Origin: a bacterium | GTDB lineage: Bacteria; Actinomycetota; Acidimicrobiia; Spongiisociales; ZC4RG35 | Assembly: GCA_024638655.1 (NCBI GenBank) | Contig: JAHEJW010000021.1 | Coordinates: 7,522 to 43,519 of the forward strand | Reading direction: 5' to 3' | DNA length: 35,998 nt | Shown: positions 33,078-35,998 of the stretch, piece after piece | Position numbering within the stretch: position 1 is the first letter of the stretch | How the letters are laid out: each line of letters opens with the position of its first letter | Notes under the pieces: model-generated | The model's database searches: none | What the model was told of the DNA's origin: nothing | The model's input: the letters and a program-made list of their open reading frames with translations, nothing else | Made by a program: the position numbers and the translations under genes

Positions 33078-34204
33078 TGGCCCGCCGCACGGCGTTATCT
33101 GCCTTGGCCCTGTCCCTGGCACTGATGCCACTCGCCCCTGCAGCTTTCGCTCGCCCGTTGCACTACCCCGCACCGGTGATAGAGGGTCTTCCGGACCCGG
33201 GCCCGCCCGAGGTTTCGGCCAAGGCCTGGATCCTCTACGACGACTCCACCGATGCCATTCTCGGGGAGAGCTCCGCCGATGAGCGGCGCTCGGTGGCTTC
33301 GATCACCAAGATCATGACGGGCCTCCTTGCCATCGAACGAGGAGACCTCGCCGACGTCGTGACGATCTCCCAGCGGGCGGCCGATACCGGTGAGCGAGAG
33401 ATCGGCCTATTCGTCGGGGAGCAGGTCACGTTGGGAGCCCTGTTGAAGGCCGCCCTGATCCACTCGGGGAATGATGCCGCAACGGCAATTGCCGAGCACA
33501 TCGGAGGGAGTGTCGAGGGCTTCGTAGATCTGATGAACCAACGAGCTCAGGAATTGGGCATGTTCAATACGAGCTTCGCCAACCCACACGGGCTCGACGC
33601 TCCGGGCCACTATTCGAGCGCCCGGGACATGCTCAAGCTTGCCCGTGTGGCGATGGAACACGCCTCGTTCCGCGACGTCGTCCGTTCGAGGATCGTGGTC
33701 TTTCCACAGGCGCCAGACGGGAGCAAACGCATCGGCACGGCGACCAACCTGCTTCTTGCCGATTTCGAAGGTGCCAGCGGGATCAAGACGGGTTTCACCT
33801 TCCAAGCGCTGCTGACCTTCGTTGCGTCCGCCGAGCGCGACGGGCGAGGGCTCTATGCGGTGGTCTTGGGCTCCGAAGGGGAGCGTGGTCACTTGGCCGA
33901 CGCAAGGCTTCTGTTCGACTACGGATTCGAGGACCTGGGCATGTACGGCATGCTGGCGACAGGAAACGAATACACGGCTCGTCTCCAGCCGCCGGGCCCC
34001 GGGCCATTGGTAACTGCCGCATCGGTCGAGGCGTTGCTGCATCTGGGAGCATCGGGTCTGCTCAGCAGGCCTCCGGCATCCCGGGCTACAGCCCCCGAGC
34101 CGGTGCCGCCGCCAGTCGAAGAGGTGAGGCGTCGTGTCGATCCGGGGAAGGGAACCCTCCAAGGAGCCCTTCAGTACTGGATCGACCTGATCCGGGAAGG
34201 CTGA
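33077..34204 (+). CDS. D-alanyl-D-alanine carboxypeptidase (PBP5-like)
   Basis: This 375-residue S11-family enzyme trims peptidoglycan pentapeptides. A signal peptide is visible (hydrophobic 6-20, AFA-RP cleavage near 26). Catalytic motifs are S75-K78 (SITK), S130-N132 (SGN) and K237-G239 (KTG). The C-terminal YWIDLIREG could be a short amphipathic membrane anchor, as in PBP5. ATG 33077 overlaps the merR stop. A longer start at 33008 lacks signal-peptide sense. Confidence 0.92.
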   Translation: MARRTALSALALSLALMPLAPAAFARPLHYPAPVIEGLPDPGPPEVSAKAWILYDDSTDAILGESSADERRSVASITKIMTGLLAIERGDLADVVTISQRAADTGEREIGLFVGEQVTLGALLKAALIHSGNDAATAIAEHIGGSVEGFVDLMNQRAQELGMFNTSFANPHGLDAPGHYSSARDMLKLARVAMEHASFRDVVRSRIVVFPQAPDGSKRIGTATNLLLADFEGASGIKTGFTFQALLTFVASAERDGRGLYAVVLGSEGERGHLADARLLFDYGFEDLGMYGMLATGNEYTARLQPPGPGPLVTAASVEALLHLGASGLLSRPPASRATAPEPVPPPVEEVRRRVDPGKGTLQGALQYWIDLIREG

Positions 34205-34207
34205 GTC

Positions 34208-34777
34208 TTGTCGGGATTCTCCTTTGCTACCAGAGTCATCGAGGAAGTTGACATCCAATCGCGTGTGGTCGAACTCGGCCAAGCGATTGCACGCGACTAT
34301 CAGAATCGAGATCCGCTGTTCATAGTCATGCTCCTCGGGTCGGTTCCGTTTGCCGCCGACCTTGCTCGTGCTGTCGATATTCCCTCCGAGATCGATTTCA
34401 TGGCTCTTCACAGATTCGGCGAAAGTGGTCGCATCGGTATCGCCATGGATCTGACCACACCGGTGCTCGATCGGAACGTCTTGATCGTCGAAGACATAGT
34501 CGACACGGGGCTCACCCTCACCGTCCTCCGGCGGATGATGGCGGACCGGGGAGCGGCCTCGGTTGCTACCGCCGCGCTCTTCGACAAGACGGCCCGACGT
34601 GTGACCGAGGTGCCCATCGAGTATCGGGGCTTCGAGGTCGGTGACGAGTATCTCGTGGGCTACGGCCTGGACTGGGAGGGCCTCTACCGGAACCTACGGT
34701 CGATTTGGGCCGTTCTCGACATCGAGGCATTCGTCGCGGATCCCAGAATCCTCTCCACTGCCCTCAGATCGCCGTGA
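34208..34777 (+). CDS. hpt: hypoxanthine phosphoribosyltransferase
   Basis: This purine-salvage enzyme adds phosphoribose from PRPP to hypoxanthine or guanine. The 189 residues have the PRPP loop LIVEDIVDTGLTL, the LLGSVPFAADLA motif, and the C-terminal VGDEYLVGYGLDW typical of Hpt. TTG 34208 lies three bases after the carboxypeptidase stop. The flexible loop reads LHRFGESG. Other type I phosphoribosyltransferases are less likely because of the end motif. Confidence 0.88.
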   Translation: MSGFSFATRVIEEVDIQSRVVELGQAIARDYQNRDPLFIVMLLGSVPFAADLARAVDIPSEIDFMALHRFGESGRIGIAMDLTTPVLDRNVLIVEDIVDTGLTLTVLRRMMADRGAASVATAALFDKTARRVTEVPIEYRGFEVGDEYLVGYGLDWEGLYRNLRSIWAVLDIEAFVADPRILSTALRSP

Positions 34778-34799
34778 GAACCTGGTCCATGGTCGGTGA

Positions 34800-34805
34800 T
34801 AACCT
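34800..34805 (+). promoter_or_regulatory. putative leaderless -10 element of the bfn gene
   Basis: TAACCT ends six bases before the ATG at 34812 with no Shine-Dalgarno in between, the same pattern as cmk, ispH and pgsA. Confidence 0.45.
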
Positions 34806-34811
34806 CGCGTC

Positions 34812-35354
34812 ATGGCCGCAGACGAGGGTTTGATTGCACTGGATGTGGTCGGCGTTCGCGTCGAACTCCCCTCCAACCAGCCAATAATCCTGCTCAAGGA
34901 ACAGGAGGGGACCAGGTACCTCCCGATCTGGATCGGCGCCAGCGAAGCGACCGCCATCGCCACTGCGATGGAAGGAGTCCGGCCTCCCAGACCGCTCACC
35001 CACGACCTCATGAGGAGTGTCATCGACGCAGTCGGCGCTCTGGCGGTGCGTGTGGCCATCACCGAGATGAGGGATGCCGTCTTCTACGCAGACCTTTCGC
35101 TCGACGTGTCCGGCAAGGAAGTCCACGTGTCCTCGAGGCCCTCCGACGCGATTGCACTCGCCGTCAGGACCGGCACACCGGTCTTCGCCGCCCCAGACGT
35201 TCTCGACGAGGCGGGAGTGCACTTCGAGGAGGAAAACGAGGAAGAAGAAGTTGCCCGATTCCGGGAATTCCTCGAAGACGTCACGGTGGAAGATTTCCTG
35301 CACGAGCAGGCCGGAGAAGGGGAAGAAGGCGACGAGGGCGAAGAGCCGAACTGA
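34812..35354 (+). CDS. bifunctional nuclease family protein (DUF151, Rv1829-like)
   Basis: This 180-residue protein belongs to the DUF151/BFN family: LKEQEGTRYLPIWIGASEA, RPLTHDLM and RPSDAIALAVRTGTPVF are characteristic. Members have been reported as nucleases with DNase and RNase activity. The C-terminal EEENEEEE region and ending are strongly acidic. In M. tuberculosis Rv1829 lies after the MerR gene; here a carboxypeptidase and hpt intervene. The stop is followed in frame and without gap by the channel GTG. Confidence 0.9.
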   Translation: MAADEGLIALDVVGVRVELPSNQPIILLKEQEGTRYLPIWIGASEATAIATAMEGVRPPRPLTHDLMRSVIDAVGALAVRVAITEMRDAVFYADLSLDVSGKEVHVSSRPSDAIALAVRTGTPVFAAPDVLDEAGVHFEEENEEEEVARFREFLEDVTVEDFLHEQAGEGEEGDEGEEPN

Positions 35355-35998
35355 GTGAGCGCACGAAGACGTATCGCCTACGGAATCGTTGTTCTCGCCT
35401 TCGTCTTCATCGTGGGCACTGTCGGATACGTGGCCATCGAAAGCGTCCCGGTCTTCGATGCGTTCTACATGGTGGTGATAACCGTCACCACGGTTGGTTA
35501 TGCGGAGGTATTCGAGTTGTCCGCGCTAGGCCAGGTTTGGACTCTTGCGGTGATCGGAGTGGGCTTCGGCGCCGCCCTTTACACTGCGGTGGCATCGTTC
35601 GAGTACGTAGTCGACCTGAGTGAGGTTCGGAGGCGGCGGAGCATGGAGAATCAGGTAGGCGCGCTCACCAATCACATCATCGTCTGCGGTTGGGGCCGGG
35701 TCGGCCGGGGAACCTGGAAGGAGCTCCTGGCCAAGGACCAGACAGCGGTGATCATCGAGTCGCTTCCCGATCGCGTCGAAGCTGCCGGAGCCGCGGGCGC
35801 CCTTGTGATCCAGGGAGACGCAACCCATAACGACGTGCTCGAGTTGGCCGGGATCAATTCAGCCCAGTCGCTCATAGCTTGCGTTGCCGACGACTCGGAC
35901 AACCTGGTGATCGCCCTTTCGGCCAAAGCGCTTCGGCCCGAGCTTCGCGTCGTATGCCGAGCCACCGAGCAAGAGTCTGAGCGGAAGCTTCTCCTCGC
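35355..35998 (+). CDS. potassium channel with TrkA-N domain, N-terminal part
   Basis: The frame runs off the right edge; about 214 residues are visible. The order is a membrane helix (about 8-26), pore helix and filter TVTTVGYAEVF (filter T46-E51), and a second membrane helix (about 62-80). A cytosolic RCK/TrkA-N Rossmann fold starts at HIIVCGWGRVGRG. Such channels gate K+ flow by ligand binding to the RCK domain. The filter reads GYA rather than GYG. The GTG touches the preceding stop in the same frame. The end of the domain lies outside. Confidence 0.85.
   Translation, partial: MSARRRIAYGIVVLAFVFIVGTVGYVAIESVPVFDAFYMVVITVTTVGYAEVFELSALGQVWTLAVIGVGFGAALYTAVASFEYVVDLSEVRRRRSMENQVGALTNHIIVCGWGRVGRGTWKELLAKDQTAVIIESLPDRVEAAGAAGALVIQGDATHNDVLELAGINSAQSLIACVADDSDNLVIALSAKALRPELRVVCRATEQESERKLLL

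Overview
The window is a gene-dense, high-GC bacterial chromosome segment with about 45 protein genes and one tRNA. Almost every gene is on the plus strand. No transposase, integrase of phage type, CRISPR array or toxin-antitoxin pair is visible. Three blocks keep the gene order I know from Mycobacterium tuberculosis: pafB-pafC-tatA-tatC-helY (Rv2096c to Rv2092c), HAD phosphatase-small protein-nadK-recN-pyrG-xerD-scpA-scpB-rluB-cmk-der (Rv1692 to Rv1713), and pgsA-gcvH-garA-merR-bfn (Rv1822 to Rv1829). Together with a DUF4193 protein and a polyprenol-phosphate mannosyltransferase-like enzyme, this points to an actinobacterium. The many differences from mycobacteria (no tlyA, steA, mctB or parA at the expected places; ald, aroA and ispH inserted) suggest a deep-branching, probably uncultured lineage, perhaps Acidimicrobiia. 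That placement is an inference.

Layout. 1-1286: pafB (cut by the left edge) and pafC, the WYL-domain DNA-damage regulators. 1356-1646: a small zinc-ribbon protein. 1647-1949: a non-coding stretch with several strong stem-loops. 1950-6469: tatA, tatC, helY and a lipid kinase, packed stop-to-start. 6532-13243: a long run of overlapping genes from a very acidic DUF4193 protein through a glycosyltransferase, GNAT, Nudix, M20 peptidase, HAD phosphatase and a 46-residue protein to nadK and recN. 13330-21228: pyrG, ald, xerD, a DksA-like protein, an HD protein, scpA, scpB, rluB and aroA, nearly all overlapping. 21229-24653: cmk, ispH, der and a 44-residue membrane protein. 24690-27478: a cupin, a small membrane protein, a CNNM/CorC-type membrane protein and a methyltransferase on the minus strand, and a small putative zinc-binding protein. 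27524-27598: tRNA-Pro(GGG). 27659-30705: a PLP aminotransferase and an orphan ABC-type solute-binding protein. 30717-35354: a 58-bp direct repeat, pgsA, gcvH, garA, a MerR regulator, a D-Ala-D-Ala carboxypeptidase, hpt and a bifunctional-nuclease family gene. 35355 to the end: a potassium channel with a TrkA-N domain, cut by the right edge.

How the genes fit together. The content is mainly core housekeeping: chromosome segregation and repair (ScpAB, XerD, RecN, PafBC), nucleotide and cofactor supply (PyrG, Cmk, NadK, Hpt), isoprenoid and aromatic synthesis (IspH, AroA), ribosome and RNA maturation (Der, RluB, HelY), envelope and export (TatAC, PgsA, carboxypeptidase, mannosyltransferase) and metabolic control (GarA with its MerR neighbour).

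I did not find an obviously new multi-gene system. The parts most worth a second look are the structured region before tatA, the duplicated pgsA promoter and start region, the recurring leaderless-type promoters, an EPSP synthase with an unusual glyphosate-loop motif, the altered GarA phospho-switch and a GYA potassium-channel filter.
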